The notes under the pieces were generated by a model. That model worked only from the letters and a program-made list of their open reading frames with translations. It searched no databases and was not told the DNA's origin. From assembly GCA_020628865.1 (NCBI GenBank), contig JAHDEJ010000034.1, forward strand, positions 1-56,523: a stretch of 56,523 nt of DNA, given 5' to 3'. The stretch comes from Acidimicrobiales bacterium (GTDB lineage Bacteria > Actinomycetota > Acidimicrobiia > Acidimicrobiales > SHLQ01). The translations under genes were made by a program, and so were the position numbers. How positions within the stretch are numbered: the stretch's first letter is position 1; the number at the start of each line of letters is the position of its first letter. Below, one piece after another: positions 1 to 8,957 of this stretch.

Positions 1-2
1 TG

Positions 3-359
3 GGGCCATTTCTTCCGCTTGCGGGTCCGAGTGCCGGCGCCGTCTGGCTCGCCGGTTTCCGAACCCTGCTCGTCGTCTCGGTTGTGGGCACGGTGTGGGA
101 GTTCGTCTACCACGGGCTCCAGCAGCTGCGTTGGGACAAGGATTGGCCCACGCTGTTCGGCCTGCTCGTCGGACTCAACGAGGGAGCCGTTGCCTACGTC
201 CTGCTGCGCAACGGACTCCCACTCGCGATCCCCGGCATCACCCTCGCCCCGTTCGTTTGGCAGTTCGGCACGGTGTGGCTCGTCGTATGGGCTGTGTCCA
301 ACGGCCCGATCCGTGTCCTGTTTCCCCGCTGGCGGTTTGCTGGGGGGAGGTTCTGGTGA
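3..359 (+). CDS. Multi-pass membrane protein, C-terminal part (start outside window)
   Basis: The frame is open from the left edge to the TGA at 357-359, so the N-terminus lies outside the window. The visible ~118 residues contain several hydrophobic stretches (around AVWLAGFRTLLVVSVVGTVW, LFGLLVGLNEGAVAYVLL and FGTVWLVVWAVSNGPI), typical of an integral membrane protein. I do not recognise the family. The next gene starts inside its stop codon (GTGA overlap), so it is probably translationally coupled to the TauE-like transporter and may be part of the same transport or signalling unit. A start at GTG 84 is possible but would cut through a hydrophobic segment. Confidence 0.6.
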   Translation, partial: GPFLPLAGPSAGAVWLAGFRTLLVVSVVGTVWEFVYHGLQQLRWDKDWPTLFGLLVGLNEGAVAYVLLRNGLPLAIPGITLAPFVWQFGTVWLVVWAVSNGPIRVLFPRWRFAGGRFW

Positions 360-1477
360 CCGTTCCCTCCGTCTCGATCGCCGAGGCGGCCCGCGCTCGG
401 CGGGCGGAGTTGCAGGCCCGTGCCCATCGGCGCAGCGTGCTCCTTCCCGCCACCGTCATCGGGCTGTGGCTGGCCGTCATGGTCGCCACGGATCAGTTGG
501 GCCGAGCCGGCGACAACCTGGCTGCAGCAGTGACGATGGTGTTCGGCAGCTTCGTCGCCGGGTCGACACCTCAGGGTGGCGGAGCGGTCGCCTTTCCGGT
601 GTTCACCAAAGTGCTCGGCGTCACGGCGGCGGATGCCAGATCATTCAGTCTTGCCATCCAGGCGATCGGGATGGGCACCGCTGCGGCGATCATCGGCATC
701 GCCCGCCGGCCGGTCGATGCGGCGGCACTGCGTTTCGCGGTTCCGAGCGCCGTCTCCGGCTTCCTGTTCGGTTGGTTCGTGTTCCAGCTCGCCACACCGT
801 CTGGGCCGCTCCTCAAACTGGCGTTCACGCTCGTCGTGGTGACCGCGGGTGCGGCCACCGTGCTCAGCCGCCGCGATCAACTCGTCGAGCAGCTCCGAGC
901 TGTGCCGATCGACGATGCCCGGCGGCTCGCCGCGGTCGTTTCCGCTGCCTTCGTCGGAGGCATGGCCTCGGCGCTCTTCGGAAGCGGCGCCGACATCGCC
1001 GTCTACCTCGTACTCACGGTGGCGTTCGGTCTTCGACCGAGCATCGGCGTGGCCACGTCGGTGGTCACGATGGCGGCCGTCTCGATCGTCGGGCTGGCCA
1101 CCTTGCTCGTCAGCGGCACGCTGTCGTTCGGCCTTCCGACAGATGCCGGAGTCGATGTCGCCGGCATGTGGTTCGCAGCGATTCCGGTGGTCGTGCTCGG
1201 TGCACCGATCGGCAGTTGGTTCGCAAGCCGGGTCTCGGCGGCCGCGCTGGCCCGCTTCATCGGCGGCCTTGCCGCACTCGAGCTCGGCTCGACGCTGCTG
1301 TTTCTCGATGAGCTCCGCACCGATCGGTTTCTCGCCGGCGCCGCCGTCGTGGGGCTGGCCGGCACGGCGGTTGCCGTCCGTGCGATCCTTGCGACCCGCG
1401 CCACTGTCGCCGAAGGTCGGCCCGTCCGACATCGGTCGATCCGGCGGCTCGACCTGGACGTGGAGATGGCCCGATGA
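356..1477 (+). CDS. TauE/SafE family transporter
   Basis: A 373-residue protein with about eight to nine hydrophobic segments and two related halves, each carrying a small-residue-rich motif (FVAGSTPQGGGAVAFPVF near residue 65 and FVGGMASALFGSGADIAVYL near residue 200). This layout is typical of the TauE/SafE (DUF81) family of putative sulfite, sulfoacetate or other anion exporters in the cytoplasmic membrane. The GTG start at 356 overlaps the previous stop by 4 nt. The gene overlaps the downstream pseudokinase by 4 nt, so the four genes at 1-2714 look like one operon. The substrate cannot be read from the sequence. Confidence 0.8.
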   Translation: MTVPSVSIAEAARARRAELQARAHRRSVLLPATVIGLWLAVMVATDQLGRAGDNLAAAVTMVFGSFVAGSTPQGGGAVAFPVFTKVLGVTAADARSFSLAIQAIGMGTAAAIIGIARRPVDAAALRFAVPSAVSGFLFGWFVFQLATPSGPLLKLAFTLVVVTAGAATVLSRRDQLVEQLRAVPIDDARRLAAVVSAAFVGGMASALFGSGADIAVYLVLTVAFGLRPSIGVATSVVTMAAVSIVGLATLLVSGTLSFGLPTDAGVDVAGMWFAAIPVVVLGAPIGSWFASRVSAAALARFIGGLAALELGSTLLFLDELRTDRFLAGAAVVGLAGTAVAVRAILATRATVAEGRPVRHRSIRRLDLDVEMAR

Positions 1478-2259
1478 GCGGGCGACGGATCGGGCCGCAC
1501 CGCGTCGCCGACGACCCGATGCCGAGCGTGCTCGGCCACCGGTTCCGCGACGTGACGGGAACACGGATCATCGAGACGACGTCGCTGCGCTGCGATGAGG
1601 AGCGCTTCGAACGAGCGCTGCGCCGCCTCGAAGTGGTCGACGCCATCGATTCACCCCACCTGGTGCCGATTCTCGACGCCGGTTTGGACGGTGAACTGCT
1701 CTACGTCGTCACCCCGTCCCCTGATCACACGGCGAACGAGCTTCCCGCGATCGGGACCGCCGCACTCGAGCCCCATCGGGCCGTCGCCGCCGGGCTCGAT
1801 GCCCTGCACGAGGCCGGAGTACTCCACCGGGACCTGCAGCTTCGCCATGTCGGCTGGTACGGCGACACGGTCCGGTTGGATGGCTGTGGCCTGCTCGACG
1901 TGATCGGTCCCGGCGGTACCCAGGGCATCGGCCCGATCGGCGCAGCCGACACGATGGCACCGTCCATCGTGTGTGGCCGATCCGCCACCCGAGGGTCGGA
2001 CATCTATTCGCTCGGAGCAGCCCTGCACCTTCTGGCCGTCGGGCGGGCCGTCCACCCGTACCTCGAGGAGTCGCTCACGGACCGGTTGCAGCGGATCGCC
2101 GCAGAACCGCCGCAGGTTGCCGACAGCTGTCCGACCGCCGTACGCCGAGCCGTCATTCGTGCGCTCGAGGCCGACGGCGAGACCGCCCCCGCCGACACCG
2201 CAGCGGAGACGCTCGCCGACACCACACGCTCCACTCAACCGGAAGGAACATGCCCATGA
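1474..2259 (+). CDS. Protein kinase-like protein, probable pseudokinase
   Basis: A 261-residue soluble protein with the fold signature of Hanks-type Ser/Thr kinases. It has an alpha-C/beta-4-like stretch (SPHLVPILDAG, residues 60-70), HRD at 118-120, a degraded DFG (DGC, 136-138) and a helix-F-like GSDIYSLGAALHLL segment. The glycine-rich loop and VAIK lysine are missing, the catalytic-loop Asn is His, and DFG is not conserved. Phosphotransfer is therefore doubtful. ATGA overlaps join it to the TauE-like gene and the FHA gene. The pairing with an FHA protein suggests a phospho-signalling scaffold rather than an active kinase; this is inference. Confidence 0.72.
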   Translation: MSGRRIGPHRVADDPMPSVLGHRFRDVTGTRIIETTSLRCDEERFERALRRLEVVDAIDSPHLVPILDAGLDGELLYVVTPSPDHTANELPAIGTAALEPHRAVAAGLDALHEAGVLHRDLQLRHVGWYGDTVRLDGCGLLDVIGPGGTQGIGPIGAADTMAPSIVCGRSATRGSDIYSLGAALHLLAVGRAVHPYLEESLTDRLQRIAAEPPQVADSCPTAVRRAVIRALEADGETAPADTAAETLADTTRSTQPEGTCP

Positions 2260-2714
2260 ACAGCACCGTGGCCACGGGAGGAATCCCGCTCTACTCGCGG
2301 ACCGACGGCCGTCGTGTCGCTCCCCATCGGATCCGCAGACCGGCACCCGACGAACAGATCGCCGTCGTCGTGCTCGACGACGGACAGGCGCACTCGATCA
2401 ACGGAGACGTCGTGTTGGGGCGGATGCCGAACGATGACCGACGCGTGCGTACCGCGTCGGCGTCAGCGATCGTCGTACCGGACCCCGGCCGCCAGGTTTC
2501 CCGCTCCCATCTCCTGCTTCGGATCGACGGCTGGCGCGTCGAAGCGGCCGACCTGGGTTCTCGAAACGGTTCGTGGCGCATGGGGAAGGACGGCCAATGG
2601 CACCGTCTCGTACCCGGAATTGCCACGCCCTTGGACGACGGAGCGACCCTCTGCCTCGGTTCCCGCCATGTGCGGATCCGAACGCTTCATCACGGAACAG
2701 AGAAGCGGTTCTGA
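2256..2714 (+). CDS. FHA-domain protein
   Basis: A 152-residue protein with a forkhead-associated domain, a phosphothreonine-binding module. The hallmark motifs are present: VVLGRMP (Gly-Arg of the binding face), RQVSRSHLLL (Ser and His) and DLGSRNGSW (the NG pair). I prefer ATG 2256 because it overlaps the kinase-like stop as ATGA and lies 8 nt after GGAAGGA. ATG 2250 would sit only 2 nt after that site. The probable role is to read a phosphothreonine mark on a partner, perhaps one linked to the upstream pseudokinase and transporter. Confidence 0.85.
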   Translation: MNSTVATGGIPLYSRTDGRRVAPHRIRRPAPDEQIAVVVLDDGQAHSINGDVVLGRMPNDDRRVRTASASAIVVPDPGRQVSRSHLLLRIDGWRVEAADLGSRNGSWRMGKDGQWHRLVPGIATPLDDGATLCLGSRHVRIRTLHHGTEKRF

Positions 2715-2753
2715 CGGATCTCAGCCGCCAAAGCGTGAGGCCTGGCTGAGGCC

Positions 2754-2855
2754 GAGTTCGGCGGAGCCGAACTCGAGGAGAGAGCGGAGCGAACGGCTTC
2801 GGCGGAGCCGAACTCGAGGAACCCGAAGGGTTCCCAGAGAGCGAAGCGAACGGCT
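2754..2855. repeat. Direct-repeat and hairpin cluster between FHA and ferredoxin genes
   Basis: A 23-nt exact direct repeat lies at 2757-2779 and 2798-2820. A second unit (AGAGAGCG[G/A]AGCGAACGGCT) lies at 2779-2798 and 2836-2855. Each long unit folds on itself: GAGTTCGGC/GCCGAACTC at 2754-2762/2766-2774, and TTCGGC/GCCGAA at 2798-2803/2807-2812. A third hairpin, GGAACCC/GGGTTCC, lies at 2818-2824/2828-2834. The cluster separates two converging genes and touches the ferredoxin stop codon. It may act as a bidirectional terminator or be a copy of a dispersed palindromic repeat. Confidence 0.7.
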
Positions 2856-3085
2856 CAGACCTCGATGAAGATGCACTCGCCGGGGCATTCTTCGGCGGAC
2901 TCGATCACGCCGTCTTCCTTGCCCGAGGCGACTGCAGCAAGGCCCGAAGGGCCGCCGGGGTTGTAGACGGTGGCGCCTTCCTTGACGTAGGCGAGGCCAT
3001 CGTCGAGCAGCGTGAACACGTCCGGGGCGATTTCGACGCAGATGCCGTCGCCCGTGCAGAGATCCTGATCGATCCAGACCTTCAT
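2855..3085 (-). CDS. Ferredoxin, single-cluster 3Fe-4S type
   Basis: A 76-residue acidic protein. The N-terminal DLCTGDGICVEIAPDVF segment carries C10 and C16 and the C-terminal EECPGECIFIE segment carries C68 and C72. This is the pattern of small actinobacterial 3Fe-4S (possibly 4Fe-4S) ferredoxins that pass electrons to cytochromes P450 and other oxygenases. It is transcribed divergently from mpa; in other actinobacteria a ferredoxin gene often sits in this place. The redox partner is not visible in the window. The 219-bp region up to mpa contains no other gene and must hold both promoters. Confidence 0.88.
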   Translation of the reverse strand: MKVWIDQDLCTGDGICVEIAPDVFTLLDDGLAYVKEGATVYNPGGPSGLAAVASGKEDGVIESAEECPGECIFIEV

Positions 3086-3304
3086 GTTCGTGCCTCTCGT
3101 GGAGTTGCCGGTGTCGCAGTGTCGGGTCGCCCGTGAACTTTTCTGCGACGGGGGTAATCAGGTCGGGCGATCGTACCGAAAGTGTAGCTGGGCGGCTGTT
3201 TCGGTCCGCCGCGGTACGGCAACGGAATTCGCGTGGGAACCTTGTGGTTGGCTCCGCCGACACGATCGGGTGTACGACTAGGGTCCGTTGAGGGAGGTCC
3301 AACG

Positions 3305-5050
3305 TTGACCGACGAAGCACAGCATCTGGAAGCACAACTGGCCGCAGAGCGACAGCGGGCTGCCGTGCTCACCGAGGAGATCGAGGCCCTGCGCCACCGC
3401 CTGCTCGAGGCGCCGCGACGGGTGCGCACGCTCGAGGAGCGGCTGCTCGAGACGAAGGGACAGCTCGCAAAGGCCGTGTCCCGCAACGAGAAGCTCACGT
3501 ACACCCTTCGTGAAGCCCGGGACAACATCGCCACACTGCGTGAAGAGGTCGACAAGCTCACGCAGGCGCCGGCCAGCTACGGAACGTTCCTGGGATTCAA
3601 CGACGACGAGAGCGCCGACGTCTTTGCCGGCGGCCGCAAGGTTCGTGTGTCCGTGAGCCCCGAGGTCGCCGAGGAGCTGAAGATCGGCCACGAGGTCGTG
3701 CTGAACGATTCGCTGAACATCGTGTTGGCGCGTGGCGCAGACACGACCGGCGAGATCGCGAGCGTCCGCGAAATGCTCGATGCAGATCGAGCCATGATCG
3801 TCGGCCGGGCCGACGAAGAGCGAGTGGTCGAGGTCGCCGAAGATCTGCGTGCGGGCGCCCTGAAGGCGGGCGACAGCGTGCTGGTCGACCCCCGATCCAA
3901 CGTCATTCTCGAAAAGCTTCCCCGGGCCGGAGTCGAGGACCTCGTACTCGAAGAGGTGCCCGATGTCAGCTACGAGGACATCGGTGGTCTCGACGAACAA
4001 ATCGAGCAGATCACCGACGCGATCGAGCTGCCCTTCCTCCACTCGGATCTTTTCGCCGAGTTCGACCTGCCATCGCCGAAGGGCATCCTGCTCTACGGCC
4101 CTCCCGGATGTGGCAAGACCCTCATCGCGAAGGCCGTGGCGAACTCGCTAGCCAAGCGTGTGGCCGAGGTCAGCGAGGACGACACCGCCCGGTCGTTCTT
4201 CATCAACATCAAGGGCCCCGAACTGCTGAACAAGTACGTCGGCGAGACCGAACGTCAGATCCGTCTGGTGTTCCAGCGGGCTCGCGAGAAGGCCCAGGAG
4301 GGCTGGCCCGTCATCGTGTTCTTCGACGAGATGGAGTCGCTGTTCCGCACCCGTGGTTCGGGCATCAGCTCCGACATCGAATCGACCATCGTGCCGCAGC
4401 TCCTCGCCGAGATCGACGGCGTCGAGGCGCTGCGCAACGTGATCGTGATCGGTGCCTCCAACCGTGAGGACCTGATCGACCCCGCCATCCTCCGCCCGGG
4501 ACGCCTCGACGTGAAGATTCGCATCGAGCGCCCCGACGAGCTGTCGGCGGCGTCGATCTTCGAGCGGTACCTCACGGCAGAACTGCCGATCGATCCGACC
4601 CTCATCGCCACGACCGGTGGCGGCGACCGGAACAAGGCCGTCAAAGCGATGGTCGACGACGCCGTCCGAGAGATGTACCGCACCGACGAGGACAACCAGT
4701 TCCTCGAGGTCACGTACCAGAACGGCGACAAGGAGATCATGTACTTCAAGGACTTCGCGTCCGGCGCCATGATCGAGAACATCGTGCGGCGCGGCAAGCA
4801 GCTCGCCATCAAGCGCGTGATCAACGGTGGCGAGCGGGGCATTCGCACCGAGGACCTCATCGCGGCGACCAAGCGCGAGTTCCGTGAACACGAGGACCTC
4901 CCCAACACGACCAACCCGGACGACTGGGCGAAGATCTCCGGCAAGAAGGGCGAACGCATCGTGTACATCCGTACGCTGGTGGGCGATGCCGCCGACTCGG
5001 CCACCGGTGGCCGTGAAGTGCAACGGGTCGGGACGGGGCAGTACCTGTAG
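3305..5050 (+). CDS. mpa: Proteasome-associated AAA+ ATPase (Mpa/ARC)
   Basis: Hexameric ATPase that recognises pupylated proteins, unfolds them and feeds them into the 20S proteasome. The 581-residue protein has an N-terminal coiled coil (~4-88) that binds Pup, two OB-like domains (~90-215) and an AAA+ module with Walker A GPPGCGKT (265-272) and Walker B FFDE (339-342). It ends in GTGQYL, whose penultimate Tyr is the signal that docks on and opens the proteasome gate. I chose TTG 3305 because GGAGGT at 3293-3298 is 6 nt upstream and the coiled coil starts there. The dop gene begins at the next base after the stop. Confidence 0.97.
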   Translation: MTDEAQHLEAQLAAERQRAAVLTEEIEALRHRLLEAPRRVRTLEERLLETKGQLAKAVSRNEKLTYTLREARDNIATLREEVDKLTQAPASYGTFLGFNDDESADVFAGGRKVRVSVSPEVAEELKIGHEVVLNDSLNIVLARGADTTGEIASVREMLDADRAMIVGRADEERVVEVAEDLRAGALKAGDSVLVDPRSNVILEKLPRAGVEDLVLEEVPDVSYEDIGGLDEQIEQITDAIELPFLHSDLFAEFDLPSPKGILLYGPPGCGKTLIAKAVANSLAKRVAEVSEDDTARSFFINIKGPELLNKYVGETERQIRLVFQRAREKAQEGWPVIVFFDEMESLFRTRGSGISSDIESTIVPQLLAEIDGVEALRNVIVIGASNREDLIDPAILRPGRLDVKIRIERPDELSAASIFERYLTAELPIDPTLIATTGGGDRNKAVKAMVDDAVREMYRTDEDNQFLEVTYQNGDKEIMYFKDFASGAMIENIVRRGKQLAIKRVINGGERGIRTEDLIAATKREFREHEDLPNTTNPDDWAKISGKKGERIVYIRTLVGDAADSATGGREVQRVGTGQYL

Positions 5051-6550
5051 ATGGCGGTTCCCAAGACGCTCGGCATCGAGACCGAGTACGGCATCGTTCT
5101 GCGAGGAACCGATGACCCCAATCCGATCTCGGCGTCGAGCCTGCTGATCAACGCATACCTGTCGAAACGCGATCCCCGCCTGCAGCCCCGGGTCTCCTGG
5201 GACTTCGAGGACGAATCGCCGAGCAGGGACGCCCGAGGCGCAACGCCGATCAGTGCGATGCCACCCGAGATCGAGACGCATCTGGTCAACGCCGTGTTGA
5301 CCAACGGCTCCCGGTACTACGTCGACCACGCCCACCCGGAGTACTCCTCGCCCGAGTGCGCCGACGCATACTCGGTGCTGGTGCACGACCGCGCCGGTGA
5401 GCTGATTCTGATCGAGTCCATGGCTGCGGCCGACGAGATCCTGCCTCCGGGGCAGGAGATCGTCGTCTACAAGAACAACAGCGATGGCAAGGGCAACTCG
5501 TACGGTACCCACGAGAACTACCTGATGGATCGCAGCACGCCGTTCGGCGACATCGTCCATCACGGCACCGCCCACCTGGTGACCCGCCAGATCTTCACGG
5601 GCGCCGGCAAGGTCGGTACCGAACTCCCGGGAATGAACCGCGACGAGGTCGACTTCCAGATCACCCAGCGGGCCGACTTCTTCGAGGAGGAGGTCGGGCT
5701 CGAGACCACCCTCAAGCGCCCGATCATCAACACTCGGGACGAACCCCATGCCGATGCGAGAAAGTACCGCCGGCTCCACGTGATCGCGGGCGACGCCAAC
5801 ATGGCGGAGGTCTCCACGTACCTGAAGGTCGGTACGACGGCGATCGTCCTCGGAATGGTCGAAGCCAACGCAATCTCGCGTCTCTGGACCTTCGCCGACC
5901 CGGTCCGGGCCATGCAGCAGGTCAGCCTGGACCTGACGATGCGTGCGCCGCTGACCCTCGACGACGGCACGCGAGTGACCGCACTCGAGATCCAGGAAGC
6001 GCTTGCTGCCGATGCCCGGCGCTACGTCGATTCACACGGCACCGACTACATCGGTGGGCCGGTCGCACTCGACGTCCTCGATCGCTGGGAGCAGACGCTT
6101 GCCGCGCTGCGCCGCGATCCGATGGAACTCGCCGACCAGCTGGACTGGGTGGCCAAGTACAAACTGATGCAGGCCTATCGGGACCGCGACGACATGTCCT
6201 GGGACGACCCCCGCCTCGCGGCGATGGACATCCAGTACCACGACATGCGGCCCGGCCGTTCCCTGGCCAGGAAGCTCGGCTTGCAGACGATCGCCGACCC
6301 CGCACACGTCGAGGCCGCGATCACCGACCCGCCCGAGGACACCCGAGCCTTCTTCCGGGGCGAATGCCTCCGAAAGTGGGGCGACCAGATCGTCGCAGCC
6401 AACTGGGATTCGTTGGTCTTCGACGTCGGCATCGACCCGTTGCGTCGCATCCCGATGATGGAACCGACTCGGGGTACCCGCGCACATGTCGGTACCGTGT
6501 TAGAAGAAAGTGACACACCGCTGGAATTGTTGGAGCGGCTCCGAAGTTGA
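5051..6550 (+). CDS. dop: Pup deamidase/depupylase
   Basis: Deamidates the C-terminal Gln of Pup to Glu and also removes Pup from substrates. The 499-residue protein begins with KTLGIETEYGIV, the glutamine-synthetase-like fold motif of the Dop/PafA family, and carries the family motifs NNSDGKGNSYGTHENY and [14 protein letters not shown]. It starts directly after the mpa stop. It is distinguished from PafA (8958-10316) by its length, by the insertion after the first strand, and by lying next to pup, which in this window ends in Gln and so needs Dop. The start is ATG 5051. Confidence 0.95.
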   Translation: MAVPKTLGIETEYGIVLRGTDDPNPISASSLLINAYLSKRDPRLQPRVSWDFEDESPSRDARGATPISAMPPEIETHLVNAVLTNGSRYYVDHAHPEYSSPECADAYSVLVHDRAGELILIESMAAADEILPPGQEIVVYKNNSDGKGNSYGTHENYLMDRSTPFGDIVHHGTAHLVTRQIFTGAGKVGTELPGMNRDEVDFQITQRADFFEEEVGLETTLKRPIINTRDEPHADARKYRRLHVIAGDANMAEVSTYLKVGTTAIVLGMVEANAISRLWTFADPVRAMQQVSLDLTMRAPLTLDDGTRVTALEIQEALAADARRYVDSHGTDYIGGPVALDVLDRWEQTLAALRRDPMELADQLDWVAKYKLMQAYRDRDDMSWDDPRLAAMDIQYHDMRPGRSLARKLGLQTIADPAHVEAAITDPPEDTRAFFRGECLRKWGDQIVAANWDSLVFDVGIDPLRRIPMMEPTRGTRAHVGTVLEESDTPLELLERLRS

Positions 6551-6577
6551 CGGTGTGGCGACGCGCAGGAGGAACCA

Positions 6578-6769
6578 ATGGCTGAACGTGAACAGCGCAA
6601 GAGGACGAGTCCCTCGGAGGACGAGCAGGTCGAGGAGATCCCGGCCAGCACGGAAACGGGCGAGAAGCTCAAGGCCGACATGGACGATCTCCTCGACGAG
6701 ATCGACGAGGTGTTGGAGACCAACGCCGAGGACTTCGTGAAGAGCTACATCCAGAAGGGTGGCCAGTGA
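6578..6769 (+). CDS. pup: Prokaryotic ubiquitin-like protein Pup
   Basis: A 63-residue, highly charged, largely disordered protein ending in Gly-Gly-Gln. After Dop converts the Gln to Glu, PafA links Pup to substrate lysines. The central helix region (EKLKADMDDLLDEIDEVLE) is the part that binds the Mpa coiled coil. AGGAGG lies 4 nt before the ATG. The stop overlaps the prcB start as GTGA. Confidence 0.97.
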   Translation: MAEREQRKRTSPSEDEQVEEIPASTETGEKLKADMDDLLDEIDEVLETNAEDFVKSYIQKGGQ

Positions 6770-7578
6770 CGCTTCCGCAGTACGGTCCGGGCACCGACCC
6801 GGGCCCGGACTTCACCGCGTTCCTTCGCCGCAACGGCATCGAACCGATGCCCGTCGCGTCACCGAACGCCCCGCATTCGCCCACCACGATCACGCACGGC
6901 ACCACGTGCGTCGCCGTGCGGTACACCGATGGCGTGGTCATGGCGGGGGACCGCCGTGCCACCTCCGGAAACCTCATCTCGCATCGCTCGATCGAAAAGG
7001 TGTTCCCGGCCGACCGCCACAGCGCCGTCGCCATCGCGGGCGCAGCGGGCCCGGCCGTCGAGATGGTCCGGCTCTACCAGCTGCAGCTCGAGCACTACGA
7101 GAAGGTCGAGGGCGCACCGCTCAGCCTCGAGGGCAAGGCCAACCAGCTGAGCCAGATGCTGCGAGGCAACCTCCAAGCCGCAATGCAGGGCCTCGCCGTC
7201 GTGCCGATCTTCGCCGGCTACGACCTGGCCCGTGAAACGGGTCGACTCTTCGAGTTCGACATCACGGGCGGCCGTTACGAAGAAGCCGACTATGCGGCGA
7301 CCGGTTCCGGTTCGCTGCACGCCGAGACGGTCATCAAAGTCGGCTACCGCCGCAACATGGGCGCCGACGACGCAATCAACCTGCTGGCGCAATCGCTGTT
7401 CCAGGCGGCCGACGCCGACTCGGCGACCGGCGGCGCCGACAACCTGCGCGGCATCTACCCGATCATCGTGACGATCAGCGCAGAAGGCTACGAACGCGTG
7501 GCCGACGAGGTCGTCGGGGAGCGGTTCGCCGCGATCGCCGACGAGTTCTCCGCCAACCATCGGGAGGTCGGCGCATGA
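6766..7578 (+). CDS. prcB: Proteasome subunit beta
   Basis: Catalytic beta subunit of the 20S proteasome, an N-terminal nucleophile hydrolase. The 270-residue precursor has a 45-residue propeptide ending in HG. Self-cleavage exposes Thr46 (THG|TTCVAV) as the active-site nucleophile. The residues expected of a proteasome beta subunit are visible downstream (GDRRAT and the lysine region SIEKVF). The GTG start at 6766 overlaps the pup stop. It is followed by prcA with an ATGA overlap, giving coupled production of both ring types. Confidence 0.97.
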   Translation: MTLPQYGPGTDPGPDFTAFLRRNGIEPMPVASPNAPHSPTTITHGTTCVAVRYTDGVVMAGDRRATSGNLISHRSIEKVFPADRHSAVAIAGAAGPAVEMVRLYQLQLEHYEKVEGAPLSLEGKANQLSQMLRGNLQAAMQGLAVVPIFAGYDLARETGRLFEFDITGGRYEEADYAATGSGSLHAETVIKVGYRRNMGADDAINLLAQSLFQAADADSATGGADNLRGIYPIIVTISAEGYERVADEVVGERFAAIADEFSANHREVGA

Positions 7579-8246
7579 CCACGCCGTTCTATGTCGCTCC
7601 GGAACAGATGATGAAGGACCGGGCGGACTACGCCCGGAAGGGCATCGCCCGGGGACGCAGCCTGGTGGCGATGTCGTATGCCGATGGCGTCTTCATCTGC
7701 GCCGAGAACCCGTCGCAGACGCTCCACAAGGTCTCCGAGATCTACGACCGCATCGCCTTCGCCGGTGTCGGCAAGTACAACGAGTTCGACCAGCTCCGGA
7801 TCGCCGGCGTTCGCCACGCCGACCTGAAGGGCTTCACCTACAGCCGTGAAGACGTCGAAGCCCGGAGCCTGGCCAACAACTACGCCCAGATGCTCGGTCA
7901 GACCTTCACCCACGAGATGAAGCCGATGGAGGTGGAGATCCTGGTGGCGGAAATCACCGACACACCGGGGGAGGAGCAGCTGTTCCACATCCTCTACGAC
8001 GGCACGGTGATGGACGAGACGAACTTCGTCGTGCTCGGCGGAGACTCCGAGTCGATCACCACCACGGTGGCCGAGGGCTGGTCGGCGGGCATGTCCGCAC
8101 GCGACGCCCTCGAGCTCTGCCGTTCGGCGCTTGCCGGACCGGACCGTGAGCTGACCGACGACGCGCTCGAAGTCGCCATGCTGGACCGCAACGTCGGCCG
8201 GCGTGCATTCCGCCGAATCGCCGACACCGACATCGCCTCCCTCTGA
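7575..8246 (+). CDS. prcA: Proteasome subunit alpha
   Basis: Non-catalytic alpha subunit that forms the outer, gated rings of the 20S proteasome and receives the C-terminal tails of Mpa. The 223-residue sequence lacks a processed Thr and begins with the short tail and H0-helix region typical of actinobacterial PrcA (TPFYVAPEQMMKDRADYARKG). It overlaps prcB by ATGA. It ends 57 nt before the HTH-like gene. Confidence 0.96.
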   Translation: MTTPFYVAPEQMMKDRADYARKGIARGRSLVAMSYADGVFICAENPSQTLHKVSEIYDRIAFAGVGKYNEFDQLRIAGVRHADLKGFTYSREDVEARSLANNYAQMLGQTFTHEMKPMEVEILVAEITDTPGEEQLFHILYDGTVMDETNFVVLGGDSESITTTVAEGWSAGMSARDALELCRSALAGPDRELTDDALEVAMLDRNVGRRAFRRIADTDIASL

Positions 8247-8303
8247 CGGTCGGGCTCTCGCCAAACCCTCAACTTCCCACCATTTCCCGCCGATTCGGTG
8301 GGT

Positions 8304-8879
8304 ATGGCCATCGGCGAGGAACCCACCAAGACTGACGAGGACTTTGCGCGAGATCTTGCATCCGCAGCAAGTACCGCACGCACCCTGATCGGATACTCGA
8401 TCGAGGGAGCAGCTGAAGCGATGGGCATCGCCCCGTCGATTCTGAGCGATGCCGAAAGCGGTCACGCACCGATCAACACCGTGATGCGGTTCCAGATGGA
8501 ACAGCTCTACGGGGTCAAGCTGGAGAACTTCATCTCCAGCCGTCCCGAATGGAAGCCACGGACCCCGCTCGAATACAACGCCGAGCAGGGCGTTCTTCGG
8601 GTCGGCACGTTGGGCGTCCGGTTCCGGGTCGGTATCGACGACAACGATGCCCTGTTGCGAGGATTCAGCGCGGCCATTCGCCGCCAGCGTCGTCTCCCAC
8701 CGAGTGTTCCCCTTCGTCTGCGTTCCGCCGACATCCCCGTGCTTGCCACCCTCCTCGATCTGGAAGATCCGGAGCTCGATGAGCGCGCACAGTTCTGGTT
8801 CGGGCAGACGCCGGAAACGGCCCAGGGCTTCCGTCAGCTGCTTCGCATTGCGATGGTCGCCTCGCAGTCCGCTGCCTGA
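8304..8879 (+). CDS. Putative helix-turn-helix regulator between prcA and pafA
   Basis: A 191-residue protein. Residues ~28-70 look like an XRE-type helix-turn-helix (SIEGAAEAMGIAPSILSDAESG, followed by a helix). The rest is an alpha/beta region of unknown type rich in Arg and Leu, with no membrane segment. I chose ATG 8304; GTG 8298, two codons earlier, is possible, and neither has a clear ribosome binding site. Its position inside the pupylation locus suggests a regulator of that locus, but this is inference from position only. Confidence 0.6.
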   Translation: MAIGEEPTKTDEDFARDLASAASTARTLIGYSIEGAAEAMGIAPSILSDAESGHAPINTVMRFQMEQLYGVKLENFISSRPEWKPRTPLEYNAEQGVLRVGTLGVRFRVGIDDNDALLRGFSAAIRRQRRLPPSVPLRLRSADIPVLATLLDLEDPELDERAQFWFGQTPETAQGFRQLLRIAMVASQSAA

Positions 8880-8943
8880 TTCGCCGCACCGTCCACATCT
8901 GGTGATCCCCGGGCTTGACCGCTCGTTGGCGCGCTCGTGCGGC

Positions 8944-8949
8944 TACGGT
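8944..8949 (+). promoter_or_regulatory. Putative -10 element of pafA
   Basis: TACGGT lies 8 nt before the pafA ATG (8958). This leaves almost no room for a leader, so the transcript is probably leaderless. Other genes in the window show the same spacing. Confidence 0.45.
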
Positions 8950-8957
8950 GGTCCGCA

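Noticed and set aside
4148-5779. 543-residue minus-strand ORF
   Set aside because: Antisense to mpa and dop, which are certain genes.
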